64,000 bases of DNA from Poriferisodalis sp965204195 (GTDB lineage Bacteria > Actinomycetota > Acidimicrobiia > Acidimicrobiales > Poriferisodalaceae). This document shows, piece by piece, positions 27,894 through 38,249 of the stretch (position 1 is the stretch's first letter; each line of letters begins with the position of its first letter). A program made the position numbers and the translations under genes. The notes below the pieces were generated by a model, which did not search any database, was not told the DNA's origin, and worked only from the letters and a program-made list of their open reading frames with translations. The stretch spans positions 2,666,001 through 2,730,000 of the forward strand of contig NZ_OZ241975.1 in assembly GCF_965204195.1 (NCBI RefSeq), in the 5' to 3' direction.

Positions 27894-28925
27894 GTGAGCA
27901 CGCCCGTCGATCGCACCGACGCCGACGCCACGAGCGTCGACAATCGCTCTGATCCCGACGCCACGAGCGTCGACAATCGCTCTGATCCCGACGCCACGAG
28001 CGTCGGCATTGCCGACCTGGATGAGGCGGCGCAGCACTGGCGCGAGCACGGCTGGGTACTGGTCGATCAGCTCGTGCCGACCGCCGACATCGACCACGCC
28101 GTCGAAGAGCTCTGGGACCTGTACCCGCGGCCCGAGGAGTTCCACTCGGGCGACCCGGCACTTCGAGAGCGCTTCGTCGGACGCAGCTACAACCAGGGCC
28201 ACAAGTTCGGCGACGCCGAACCCGAGGGGGCGGCGTTCCGTCCCGAACAGTTCCTGGGCCACATTCTGTTCCCGTACACCTCGCACCGGCTGAACCGGCT
28301 GCAGGTACACGCCGATGTGCTGCGGTTCGCCCGCATGGCCATGGGCATCGACGACATTCGCATCTACCAGGCCCGCATCTGGGGCAAGTACACCGGGGTC
28401 GCCAACTACGAGCAGCCGTTCCATCAGGACCGCAATCACAACGTGGTGCCCGACCGTCTCGAAGCGGGCTGGTGGAATCTGGAGGGCTTCCTGTACCTGA
28501 GCGATGTGGATGACGGCGTGGCACCCACCGAGCTCGCCGGAGGCCCAGCAGACCCCGCCCGGCCCTACGACGGACCGCCTGACGGCGATCGGATCTCTGC
28601 CGCAGGAGTGCGCGGCTCGTTCTTGGCGTACCGGCCAGACGTGTGGCACCGTGGCGTCGACCTCACCCGGCCCGACGGCAGCCGATTCCTGATGAGCGCC
28701 TCGTTCAAGCCCGGCGGTGCCGACTGGATCGGCTACGACAACGTGCAGCCGGTCTCCAACGGGCCCCTGTGGTCGAAGTTCGCTGCCTCCTGCACGCCCG
28801 ACGAGCTGTCGCTGTTCGGCGCCCCGCTGCCCGGCCACTCGTACTGGACACCCGAATTGGTCGACGCTCTCGAAGCCCGCTACCGCGGCATCGACGCATC
28901 CCCCTGGCGCGACGCGCTGAGCTGA
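27894..28925 (+). CDS. Phytanoyl-CoA dioxygenase (PhyH) family protein
   Basis: A 343-residue Fe(II)/2-oxoglutarate dioxygenase. The metal triad fits H-x-D in QPFHQDRNHN and the distal His in YRPDVWHRGVDLT, with Arg (GSRF) for 2-oxoglutarate. The family hydroxylates acyl-CoA or other lipophilic molecules. GTG 27894 begins 4 bp after the SDR stop. Just after it, residues 11-38 are made of an 11-residue tandem repeat (DATSVDNRSDP) encoded by 33-bp direct repeats, unlike any PhyH domain and probably disordered. Downstream is an SMP-30 gene. Confidence 0.85.
   Translation: MSTPVDRTDADATSVDNRSDPDATSVDNRSDPDATSVGIADLDEAAQHWREHGWVLVDQLVPTADIDHAVEELWDLYPRPEEFHSGDPALRERFVGRSYNQGHKFGDAEPEGAAFRPEQFLGHILFPYTSHRLNRLQVHADVLRFARMAMGIDDIRIYQARIWGKYTGVANYEQPFHQDRNHNVVPDRLEAGWWNLEGFLYLSDVDDGVAPTELAGGPADPARPYDGPPDGDRISAAGVRGSFLAYRPDVWHRGVDLTRPDGSRFLMSASFKPGGADWIGYDNVQPVSNGPLWSKFAASCTPDELSLFGAPLPGHSYWTPELVDALEARYRGIDASPWRDALS
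27924..28005 (+). repeat. 33-bp in-frame minisatellite in the PhyH gene
   Basis: Two perfect 33-bp copies (27924-27956, 27957-27989) and a 16-bp third copy encode DATSVDNRSDP repeats at the N-terminus. Each unit holds short inverted arms (CGCTC/GAGCG). Confidence 0.9.
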
Positions 28926-28986
28926 CAGCGCTGCAACGTTGGTTTGGCAGGAAGCCGGGCATGGTCGCGAAGTAGCGTCGGCGGCC

Positions 28987-29910
28987 ATGAGCTTTTTCGG
29001 ACCTGATCACTTCGAGACCATCACCGACGGCCTGATCTTCCCTGAGGGACCGGTGGTGCTGCCCGACGGTTCGGTGGCCGTTGTCGAGATCGGGCGCGGC
29101 ACGATCACGCGCGTCGATGTCTCCGACGGTCGCAAGGACATCCTGGCCACGCCAGGCGGCGGGCCGAACGGCGCCGCTCTGGGCCCCGACGGGGCGCTGT
29201 ACGTGTGCAACAACGGCGGCTTCGAGTGGATCACCGTGCGGGGACGCACCGTGCCCGGCGAGGTTGCATCCGACTACACCACCGGCCGGATCGAACGCAT
29301 CGACCTCGAGACCGGCGAGGTGGACATCCTGTATGCCGACGTGAACGGCGTGTCGCTCAAGGGACCGAACGACATCATGTTCGACTCCACCGGCGGCTTC
29401 TGGTTCACCGATCACGGCAAGACCCGCACCCGCGACCGGGACCGCGGCGGGCTCTACTACGCCAAGGCCGACGGCAGCCACATCGAGGAAATCGCATTCC
29501 CGATGGACGGTCCGAATGGTGTGGGCATCTCCCCCGAGGAAGACCGGGTCTATGTGGCCGAGACCTTCCAGGGCGCCATGTTCGCCTTCGACCTTGAGGG
29601 CCCGGGCAAGGTTGCCGCCGGTGTACCAGCACGGGGCTGGTTCCTGGCCCGACCAGCCGGCCGCAAGTACTTCGACTCGCTGGCCATGGACGCCGAAGGC
29701 AACGTGAGCGTGGCCACGATCCTCACCGGCGGCATCAGCACCTTCACCCGCGATGGCGACGAGCTCGAGTTCGCCCCCACCGACGATTCGGCCACCACCA
29801 ACATCTGCTTCGGCGGCGACGACATGCGTACGGCGTACGTCACCCTGTCTGGCACCGGCCGCCTCGCCGTCGGCGACTGGCCCCGCCCCGGCCTGAAGCT
29901 GCCGTTCTAG
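28987..29910 (+). CDS. SMP-30/gluconolactonase family protein
   Basis: A 307-residue six-bladed propeller: LIFPEGPVVLPDGSVAVVEIGRG, GGGPNGAALGPDGALYVCNNGG, LKGPNDIMFDSTGGFWFTDHG and GPNGVGISPEEDRVYVAET carry the metal-binding Glu/Asn/Asp residues. Lactone hydrolysis is the usual activity. ATG 28987 is used; a TTG at 28939 is in frame but lacks support. It closes a plus-strand trio with an SDR and a PhyH dioxygenase. Its stop overlaps the stop of a duplicated MBL gene fragment on the other strand. Confidence 0.87.
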   Translation: MSFFGPDHFETITDGLIFPEGPVVLPDGSVAVVEIGRGTITRVDVSDGRKDILATPGGGPNGAALGPDGALYVCNNGGFEWITVRGRTVPGEVASDYTTGRIERIDLETGEVDILYADVNGVSLKGPNDIMFDSTGGFWFTDHGKTRTRDRDRGGLYYAKADGSHIEEIAFPMDGPNGVGISPEEDRVYVAETFQGAMFAFDLEGPGKVAAGVPARGWFLARPAGRKYFDSLAMDAEGNVSVATILTGGISTFTRDGDELEFAPTDDSATTNICFGGDDMRTAYVTLSGTGRLAVGDWPRPGLKLPF

Positions 29911-29955
29911 GCCACACAACGCGGCAACGCACCGCCGTTGTAGGCGACGTATCTG
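29907..29955 (-). pseudogene. Remnant of an MBL-hydrolase 3' end
   Basis: Minus-strand translation gives YVAYNGGALPRCVA and a stop, the same C-terminus as the intact MBL hydrolase that ends at 29984. The two DNA copies differ at only a few bases over about 40 bp. A short imperfect hairpin (29940-29968, 7-bp stem) lies at its upstream edge. It is the leftover of a duplicated or deleted paralogue. Confidence 0.7.
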
Positions 29956-29983
29956 ATGGGCCGCCTACTGCCGCCGCAAGCTC

Positions 29984-30937
29984 CTAAGCCACACAGCGCG
30001 GCAGGGCACCGCCGTTGTAGGCGACCATGTCCATGATCGCCTGGGGGACGCCAGGGAATTCGTAGCCGTTGGCGGCTGCCTCGCGGTAGGCGACGTGGAG
30101 GTTGCCGGCGAGACGCTCGGGGTCGGTGTAGCGGCCGTGCGGGCCGAGATCGGTGGCCTGGGCCTGCTCGAGCGGTGTCCTGCCTGCTGCGAGCCCTTCG
30201 GCGGCCGCTTCCTGCACGAAGCGCAGGTAGGAGCGCTGCTCGTCGAGCACGCGAGCGATGTTGTCGCCGCCGAAGTGGGGGCCATGGCCCGGCACGATCA
30301 CATCTGCTCCGAAGCTCTCGATGACATCCATCGCCTGAATCGTCCCGGACACCGATCCGAACAGCGCGAACGGCGTGCCGCCGTGGAAGATCAGGTCGCC
30401 GCAGAACAGCACCCGACAATCGGGCAGCCACGCCACGATGTCGCCGTCGGTGTGGGCTACGAAACCCAGGTCCGACAGCTCAATGCGGCGGTCGTCGAGA
30501 TACAGCACCATCGAGCCCTCGAAGGTCACGTCAGGCGCCCGGAACTGCAGGTCCCCCCACTCGACACCGGGAAAGACAGCGCTGTAGTCGGGGATGCCCG
30601 CGGCCACCATCACGTCACGGCACTTGGCGTGGGAGATGATCGTGGCGTCAGTGAATTGGTAGTTGCCGTGGGTGTGGTCGGCGTGATGATGCGTGTTGAC
30701 CACAACCCTCACCGGGTTCGACGTGACCGATGCGATGGCGTCGAGATAGGCCCTGTTGCGGCGCTCCGTGGAGGTGGTGTCGATCGACACCACAGCGCTG
30801 GAGCCGGCGATGAACCCCATGTTGTTGATGAACCAGGTGCCGTCGGGCTGGACGTAGCTGTACACGCCCCGGGCCACCTCGCTGAGCTGCGCCGCCTCAA
30901 TTGACGCGTGTGCTCCATGACCTGCATGTTCCGACAT
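29984..30937 (-). CDS. Metallo-beta-lactamase-fold hydrolase
   Basis: A 317-residue MBL-fold protein with the binuclear zinc motif HHHADHTHG, a following His/Asp set (GDLIFHGGTPF) and VPGHGPHFGGD. The layout resembles cyclase-like or alkylsulfatase-unrelated MBL hydrolases, often thioesterases, lactonases or glyoxalase-II-like enzymes. Substrate unknown. The ATG at 30937 has no strong ribosome site. It diverges from the P450 gene and converges on the SMP-30 gene. Confidence 0.87.
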   Translation of the reverse strand: MSEHAGHGAHASIEAAQLSEVARGVYSYVQPDGTWFINNMGFIAGSSAVVSIDTTSTERRNRAYLDAIASVTSNPVRVVVNTHHHADHTHGNYQFTDATIISHAKCRDVMVAAGIPDYSAVFPGVEWGDLQFRAPDVTFEGSMVLYLDDRRIELSDLGFVAHTDGDIVAWLPDCRVLFCGDLIFHGGTPFALFGSVSGTIQAMDVIESFGADVIVPGHGPHFGGDNIARVLDEQRSYLRFVQEAAAEGLAAGRTPLEQAQATDLGPHGRYTDPERLAGNLHVAYREAAANGYEFPGVPQAIMDMVAYNGGALPRCVA

Positions 30938-31062
30938 GTGCCCCCCTCGAACCTGCCGAAGCGGCCGCTCGTGCTTGTTCAGTACTACGGCGCAGCGTAG
31001 AACCCGTCGCCTACGCTGGGAAGCGCCTCGGACCGCGCCCGCGGGGACTCAAAGGAGCCGCC

Positions 31063-32301
31063 ATGAGCACGACTGCTGACACCGACAGCGCTTCTGCAGA
31101 ACGGGACTTCGACGTCTACAGCGACGAGTACATCCAGGGCGCCGCAGACGTGTGGGACGAGCTGCGCGCCGAATGTCCCGTCGCCCACAGCCCCCACAAT
31201 GACGGGCACTGGATGCCCACGACGTGGGACGACATCGCAGCGGTCGCCTACGACACCGAGAACTTCAGCTCCCGCGACATCGCCGTGGCGCCCACGCCCG
31301 AAGGCGTCGGGCTGCTCACCGCCCCGCCGATCACCTCAGATCCGCCGTTCCACACCGACGCGCGCCGATTGCTACTGCCGTTCTTCGGTCCTACAGCCGT
31401 GGAGGAAATGGTCGAGGTCACTCGCAGCATCGCCCGCGAGCGCATCGACGCCATCGCAGCCGAAACCGGTGCGGACAAGGGCCGCAGCGGTGTGACGGAT
31501 GCCGCCGACACCTATTCCAAGCACATTCCCGTGCGGGTCATTGCCCGTATCCTGGGACTGCCCGAGTCGGACGAGCCCAAGTTCACCCGCTGGGCAGTGG
31601 ATGTGCTGCAGTCCAAGGGCGATGAGTTCGACCGGCGGGCAAACGCGACCCGTGAGGTGCTCCACTACTTCGGCGAGCTCACCGACCAGCGGCGCCAGGA
31701 ACGCGCGGACGACCTGCCATCGAAGCTGCTCGACATGAAGCTGCCCAACGGCGACCCGCTGGCCAACCACCACATCACCGGCGCCAGCTTCCTGTTGCTG
31801 CTGGCGGGCATCGACACCACGTGGAGCTCGATCTCGGCCAGCTTGATGCACCTGGCCATGAACCCCGATGACCGCGAGCGGCTCGTGGCGGAGCCCGAGC
31901 TCATCCCCACGGCCATCGAAGAGTTCCTGCGTGCCTACTCTCCGGTCACCATGGCCCGCGTCACCGCCACTGACGACGCAGACATCGGCGGCTGCCCCGT
32001 GGCCAAGGGCGACAAGGTGCTGCTCCCATTCGGCGCCGGCAACCGCGATCCGTCCAAATTCGACCGTCCGGACGAGGTCGTCATCGACCGCGCCGAGAAC
32101 CGCCACTTCGCGTTCGGGCTGGGGATCCACCGCTGCCTGGGCTCGAATCTGGCCCGCATGGAGCTGAAGGTCGCCATCGAGGAGTGGCTGGCCCGGTTCC
32201 CGAACTTCGAGCTCGCCACCGATGCCGGCCAAGGCGGCGTGGAATGGGGCGGCGTGCAGGTGCGCGGCCCCCGCAACCTGCAGATCCGCGTCGGCATCTG
32301 A
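31063..32301 (+). CDS. Cytochrome P450
   Basis: A 412-residue soluble bacterial P450: I-helix LLLLAGIDTTWSS (~248), ExxR in EEFLRAYSP (~286) and the haem loop FAFGLGIHRCLGSNLAR with the axial Cys near 358. It mono-oxygenates a hydrophobic substrate using electrons from ferredoxin; no redox partner gene is adjacent. ATG 31063 has AAAGGAG 5 nt upstream. Similar CYP families in actinobacteria act on terpenes, steroids or alkanes; which applies here cannot be told. A perfect palindrome ends the transcript. Confidence 0.93.
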   Translation: MSTTADTDSASAERDFDVYSDEYIQGAADVWDELRAECPVAHSPHNDGHWMPTTWDDIAAVAYDTENFSSRDIAVAPTPEGVGLLTAPPITSDPPFHTDARRLLLPFFGPTAVEEMVEVTRSIARERIDAIAAETGADKGRSGVTDAADTYSKHIPVRVIARILGLPESDEPKFTRWAVDVLQSKGDEFDRRANATREVLHYFGELTDQRRQERADDLPSKLLDMKLPNGDPLANHHITGASFLLLLAGIDTTWSSISASLMHLAMNPDDRERLVAEPELIPTAIEEFLRAYSPVTMARVTATDDADIGGCPVAKGDKVLLPFGAGNRDPSKFDRPDEVVIDRAENRHFAFGLGIHRCLGSNLARMELKVAIEEWLARFPNFELATDAGQGGVEWGGVQVRGPRNLQIRVGI

Positions 32302-32307
32302 GCCAGC

Positions 32308-32327
32308 GGCGAGCGGCGCCGCTCGCC
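32308..32327. terminator. Perfect 20-bp palindrome, bidirectional terminator
   Basis: GGCGAGCGGC followed directly by GCCGCTCGCC sits 6 bp after the P450 stop and 1 bp before the convergent ftsK stop. It can form an 8-bp GC stem with a 4-nt loop in either transcript. Confidence 0.65.
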
Positions 32328-32328
32328 G

Positions 32329-34695
32329 TCACTCTCCCAGCGCGTTCGACAGTTCCTCGGGGGTCATCAGCACGTCGCGGGCCTTGGAGCCCTGGGACGG
32401 ACCCACCACCCCGCGCTGCTCGAGCAGGTCCATCAGCCGTCCGGCCCGGGCGAAGCCGACCTTCAGCTTGCGCTGCAGCATCGACGTCGAGCCGAGCTGG
32501 GTCTCCACCACGATGGCCATTGCCTGGCGCAGCAGTTCATCGTCGTCGGCATCGCCGGTGGTGCCGCCCGGCAGGATGCTGCTGCCATCCGAATCGTCGC
32601 TGCCCTCCACGCCTTCGACGTATTCGACATCGGGTGCCTGGCGCCGCCAGTGAGCCACCACATGGGCAACCTCCGACTCGCTCACCCAAGCGCCCTGGAT
32701 GCGGCGCGGCGTGCTGGAGTTCGCCGACAGCAGCAGCATGTCGCCTTGGCCCACCAGCCGTTCGGCGCCGGGCTGATCCAGGATGACCCGGCTGTCGGCC
32801 AGGCTGGACACGGCGAATGCCAGCCGGCTGGGGATGTTCGCCTTGATTACCCCGGTGATGACGTTCACGCTCGGGCGCTGGGTAGCGACGACGAGGTGGA
32901 CGCCGACGGCACGGGCCATCTGGGCCAGGCGGGTGATGGACTCCTCGACGTCGCGGGCCGCCACCATCATGAGGTCGTTCAGCTCGTCGACGACCACCAC
33001 GATGAAGGGCATCGACTCGTGCGGCTGGTCGTTGCCCAGCAGCTCGCTCTCGTCGCTGTGCAACGCACCGTCGAGCACGGCCGCGTTGTACCCGGTGATG
33101 TCGCGAAAGCCCGCCTCCGACAGCACGTCGTAGCGGCGCTCCATCTCCTTCACAGCCCACGCCAGGGCATTTGCCGCTTTGCGCGGCTCGGTCACCACGG
33201 CTGTCAGCAGGTGCGGCAGGCCGTCGTACTGCCCGAGCTCGACCCGCTTGGGGTCGACGAGGATCATCCGCACCTGATCGGGCGTGGACCGCATGAGCAG
33301 CGAGGCGATGATCGAGTTGATGCACGACGACTTGCCCGAGCCGGTCGCGCCGGCAATGAGCACATGGGGCATCGTGGCCAGATTGAGCATGACCTCGCGA
33401 CCCGAGATGTCCTTGCCCATCGCCACCTCGAGCGGGTGCGTGGCGTCGGCTGCGGCCTTGGCGGACAGGATGTCGCCGAGCGCAACCAGGTGACGGTCGG
33501 AATTGGGAACCTCGATGCCGATCGCCGACCGGCCCGGGATCGGCGCGAGGATCCGGACATCGGCGGCGGCCATGGCGTAGGCGATGTCTTTGTGGAGCGC
33601 GGTGACGCGCGACACCTTCACGCCCGGTCCTAGCTTCAGCTCGTAGCGCGTGACCGTCGGTCCGGGTTCCCAGCCGGTGACCTGGGTCTCCACGCCGTGA
33701 CTGGCCAGTGCGGCCACCAGTGCTGCAGCGCCCGCCGACAGCTGGGCCCGGTCGAACTGCTGGGTGCCGCTGCGCTTCAGCATCGACTTTTTCGGCAGCT
33801 TCCAGCGCGGGCGCTGGCTGCCAGATCCCTTGCTCTCGCTTGCTGCGCTTGCCGCCGGCACGGGTGTCGGGACGGGATCGTCGCCGGGCAGCTCCACGAA
33901 TTGGGGCGGCGATGGCTCGAAGACAGCCTCGTCGGAGGCTGTCTCGCTGGTGTCCGGGGCGGCCGGGTCCAGACCGGGAATCTGGCCGGCCGGCTCAGCC
34001 TCCAGGTCGTACTGCTCTTCTCCGAATGACGGCGGTTCGGGATCCTCGCCGACGCGCTGCAGGCTCCGGGCACCCTTCGACAGCGAGCCGCTCAGCTTCT
34101 GGCCCAGCGCAGACAAACCGGTCCAGATCCATCGCAAGACCTGACCGAGGCCGATGTTGGCAACGATCATGATGGCGAACAGCATCACCAGCAGCAGCAG
34201 CACCCAGGTCGCGGGGTCGTCGATCAGGCGTCGCAGCGGCTCGGCAACGATCGCACCGAGCACTCCCCCGCTGCCTCGCAGGTCCTCCAGCGACCCGAAG
34301 CCGTCGGCGGATCCGGACAGGTGTGCGGCTGCGGCGAAGGCAACCGTGAGCATGCTCAGCCCGAAGGCCGCACGGCCGCTCCGTTCCGAAGAGGTCATGC
34401 GGGCGAGCGCGATGCCGATCCAGACCAGCAGGATCGGCACCACGTACCGGAACACGCCCACCAGGACAGCGAGGGCGCTCTCCAAGACTCGGCCCACGAT
34501 GCCGGCTCGGTCGCCCAGCAGGCCCAACGCGCAGATCACCGCGAGCGCGAACAGCGACAGCGCCACGATCTCGCGGGATCGGCCGCTCAGAGCATTGCGA
34601 ACGACCCGCGAGAACCCGCTGCGGCCTTCGTGTGCAGACGACGACTTGGACGCGTCCTTTGAGCCATTGGCCCCGGCGGTGCCGCGCGCACTCAC
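32329..34695 (-). CDS. ftsK: FtsK/SpoIIIE-type DNA translocase
   Basis: A 788-residue FtsK: four predicted membrane helices in residues 40-190, a Pro/Ser/acidic linker (210-310), the alpha/beta motor with Walker A GATGSGKSS and Walker B IVVVVDELNDLMMV, and a C-terminal gamma winged helix (LLRQAMAIVVETQLGSTSMLQRKLKVGFARAGRLMDLLEQRG) that reads KOPS-like sites. It pumps chromosomes through the septum and supports dimer resolution. In actinobacteria it belongs with dapA-rnj and pgsA-recA; here dapA-rnj are 3.5 kb away on the opposite strand. A membrane protein gene is 48 bp upstream. Confidence 0.96.
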   Translation of the reverse strand: MSARGTAGANGSKDASKSSSAHEGRSGFSRVVRNALSGRSREIVALSLFALAVICALGLLGDRAGIVGRVLESALAVLVGVFRYVVPILLVWIGIALARMTSSERSGRAAFGLSMLTVAFAAAAHLSGSADGFGSLEDLRGSGGVLGAIVAEPLRRLIDDPATWVLLLLVMLFAIMIVANIGLGQVLRWIWTGLSALGQKLSGSLSKGARSLQRVGEDPEPPSFGEEQYDLEAEPAGQIPGLDPAAPDTSETASDEAVFEPSPPQFVELPGDDPVPTPVPAASAASESKGSGSQRPRWKLPKKSMLKRSGTQQFDRAQLSAGAAALVAALASHGVETQVTGWEPGPTVTRYELKLGPGVKVSRVTALHKDIAYAMAAADVRILAPIPGRSAIGIEVPNSDRHLVALGDILSAKAAADATHPLEVAMGKDISGREVMLNLATMPHVLIAGATGSGKSSCINSIIASLLMRSTPDQVRMILVDPKRVELGQYDGLPHLLTAVVTEPRKAANALAWAVKEMERRYDVLSEAGFRDITGYNAAVLDGALHSDESELLGNDQPHESMPFIVVVVDELNDLMMVAARDVEESITRLAQMARAVGVHLVVATQRPSVNVITGVIKANIPSRLAFAVSSLADSRVILDQPGAERLVGQGDMLLLSANSSTPRRIQGAWVSESEVAHVVAHWRRQAPDVEYVEGVEGSDDSDGSSILPGGTTGDADDDELLRQAMAIVVETQLGSTSMLQRKLKVGFARAGRLMDLLEQRGVVGPSQGSKARDVLMTPEELSNALGE

Positions 34696-34743
34696 CCCAG
34701 CGAGAGTACCGAGGCGGGACCGGACCCTTGGAGACCCCGCCGA

Positions 34744-35475
34744 CTATGCGTCGTCTGTTCCTGCCCCGAACGAACTCGGGTCAGCGGCTGCGTTGCGGCG
34801 CTGATTGCGGACGGTCTGCACCGCAACCAGCACGAACATCGCCACGGTGAACGGGATCGAGTAGCGATTGATGAACCTGATGACCGCCCCGAGAGGGCCC
34901 GCGAACAGATCGGCAACCCACCACACCAGCGCCAGGCGAGTGAACGTGCCAGCCAGGTTCACCACCACGAAGGGCAATTGACGCATCCGCGCAATGCCCG
35001 ACAGCAAGCACATCGGGTAGCCGGGTATGGCGAACAGCAGCAGCCAGCCCGCTCGCGGGAACCAGCGCTCCAGCCAATCCATGGTGCGGATGACGCGGCT
35101 GCGGGGTCCGAATTCCGCGGCGAGATAGGCCTTGGCGTTGGGGCCGTAGTCGTAGCCGAGCCGGTACAGGAACGGGTCGGTGATGAACAGGCGGGTCAGC
35201 CCGATGGCCATGAACGCCCACAGCGGGGCCTGATGGGCTACGCCCAGCAGGATGGGATCGGTGGCGTTCAGCGACAGCAGCAGCAGCGGCGCCCGCGCAA
35301 TGAGGGCGGCGAAGAAGATCTGCCCTGCATAGGCCGCCAAGGCGAAGCCCACCGGCACTGCCGCCAGCAGCTGCATCCGCCGTCGGTCTGCATCGGTGAT
35401 CACCGGGCCAGACGACGCCCCCTCAGCAGCGGCGGCTCCACCCGTCGTTGATTCGTCCCCGCCGTCACCAGCCAC
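34744..35475 (-). CDS. Multi-pass membrane protein, possibly VTT/DedA-like
   Basis: A 243-residue protein with an Ala/Gly/Ser-rich N-terminus and about five hydrophobic segments. The stretch FPRAGWLLLFAIPGYPMCLLSGIARMRQLPFVVVN then TRLALVWWVADLF recalls the re-entrant loop region of VTT-domain (DedA/SNARE-associated) proteins, but the match is weak and I do not assign a function. It lies 48 bp upstream of ftsK on the same strand and may be co-transcribed with it. It diverges from the acyl-CoA ligase gene. Confidence 0.7.
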   Translation of the reverse strand: MAGDGGDESTTGGAAAAEGASSGPVITDADRRRMQLLAAVPVGFALAAYAGQIFFAALIARAPLLLLSLNATDPILLGVAHQAPLWAFMAIGLTRLFITDPFLYRLGYDYGPNAKAYLAAEFGPRSRVIRTMDWLERWFPRAGWLLLFAIPGYPMCLLSGIARMRQLPFVVVNLAGTFTRLALVWWVADLFAGPLGAVIRFINRYSIPFTVAMFVLVAVQTVRNQRRNAAADPSSFGAGTDDA

Positions 35476-35576
35476 CGCGGCCGAGGCTACGCATCTGTGC
35501 AGCCGCAGCGCCGGTATACGAACGCTCCGACACTCGCTTTCTAGGCGGCGCCCGGTGCCCTCTAGCCTGCGGCGTC

Positions 35577-37202
<1,626 letters not shown>

Positions 37203-37209
37203 GCCGGGC

Positions 37210-37944
37210 GTGAGCACCCCGCACCGCTCCGAGTCTGATGCGAGCGGTCCACACCGCTCCGAGTCTGATGCGAGCGGTCCACACCGCTCCGAACCGCGCC
37301 TGCTCGTTTGGCTGGCCCTGCGCTTGAAGGGCCTGGGCGAAATCGATGACGTCGCTGCGATCCACGGGCTCGAGCCCGACGACACCGAGTGGCTGCTGGC
37401 AGAGCTGGACGCTGCCGGGCACTGCATGTTCCGCGAGGTCGGCGGGGTGCCGAAGTTCATCCTCACCCCAACCGGCCGCGACGACGGCGAGACCGCGCTG
37501 GCCGCTGAGCTGGATGCGGCCGGTGCCCGCGACGCCGTCACGGCGGCCTACCGGGACTTCCTGGCACTGAACCCCAAGATGCTCCAGCTGTGCACCGACT
37601 GGCAGGTGCTTCCCGAAGATCACCCGGCTGTGGCTGACGCGGGGCCCGGCGACGGCGGTCGGCTCAACGACCACGGTGATCCGGATTACGACGCGGCCGT
37701 CATCAGCCGGCTGGACGACCTGCATGGCGAACTTGGCGGGGTGCTCGACCAGCTCTGCAGCGTGATGGCCCGCTACGACAACTACGCGCCCAGGTTCGCC
37801 GAGGCGCTCAGCCGGCTGCAGGACGGCGAGCTGGACTACCTCACCAAGCCGATGATGCCCAGCTACCACACGGTGTGGTTCGAGCTGCACGAGGACTTGC
37901 TGGCCACGCTCGGCATCAACCGCGCCGACGAAGGCAGCGTCTGA
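37210..37944 (+). CDS. Uncharacterised protein with winged-helix-like N-terminal region
   Basis: A 244-residue protein I do not recognise. It starts with an 11-codon-spaced tandem repeat (HRSESDASGP twice, then HRSE). Residues ~30-95 (LLVWLALRLKGLGEIDDVAAIHGLEPDDTEWLLAELDAAGH, then KFILTPTGR) look like a winged helix with its wing at the LTPTGR turn, as in MarR/PadR-like or DtxR-like regulators. The rest is helical and acidic and holds LDQLCSVMARYDNYAPRFAEAL. Start is GTG, 7 bp after the acyl-CoA ligase stop, so the two are probably one transcript and it may regulate or assist that pathway. Confidence 0.7.
   Translation: MSTPHRSESDASGPHRSESDASGPHRSEPRLLVWLALRLKGLGEIDDVAAIHGLEPDDTEWLLAELDAAGHCMFREVGGVPKFILTPTGRDDGETALAAELDAAGARDAVTAAYRDFLALNPKMLQLCTDWQVLPEDHPAVADAGPGDGGRLNDHGDPDYDAAVISRLDDLHGELGGVLDQLCSVMARYDNYAPRFAEALSRLQDGELDYLTKPMMPSYHTVWFELHEDLLATLGINRADEGSV
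37222..37292 (+). repeat. 30-bp in-frame minisatellite
   Basis: Two perfect 30-bp copies (37222-37251, 37252-37281) plus 11 bp of a third encode HRSESDASGP repeats just after the start codon. Each unit carries perfect 6-bp inverted arms, CCGCTC and GAGCGG. Confidence 0.9.
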
Positions 37945-38076
37945 CACCCAGCGCTTGACGCGATGTCGCGTCTCGACAAGGCCAACCGTCTCGCCCGATG
38001 ACCAGTCGCCGAAACTGTGTTGAATCTCGCTCCTGCCCGCTGTTAGCTTCAGCCGCAGAGGTTGCTGCTGCGACTT

Positions 38077-38145
38077 CGAGCGGCGGATCGCCCGGAGCGG
38101 CCGAGTCAGGTTTTCTACTTAGCTCCAGGGCGATCCGCCTGCTCG
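38077..38145. repeat. Long inverted repeat in the 305-bp gap before dapA
   Basis: This gap (37945-38249) has no convincing gene. It holds a hairpin of 22 paired bases in three blocks: CGAGC/GCTCG (38077-38081, 38141-38145), a perfect 12-bp GGCGGATCGCCC/GGGCGATCCGCC (38082-38093, 38128-38139) and GGAGC/GCTCC (38094-38098, 38122-38126), with single-base bulges at 38127 and 38140 and a 23-nt loop. It lies 105 bp upstream of dapA. It could terminate the upstream transcript, act in a dapA leader, or be a dispersed palindromic element. Confidence 0.75.
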
Positions 38146-38249
38146 CGAAACTAGGCACTCACGTCTGTGGGCGGCCACTGATTTTCTGAACCCGACTCGC
38201 CAGGAAATCAAGCACAGGCCGTCGCGGGCGCGGCAGTAGTCTCGGAGCC

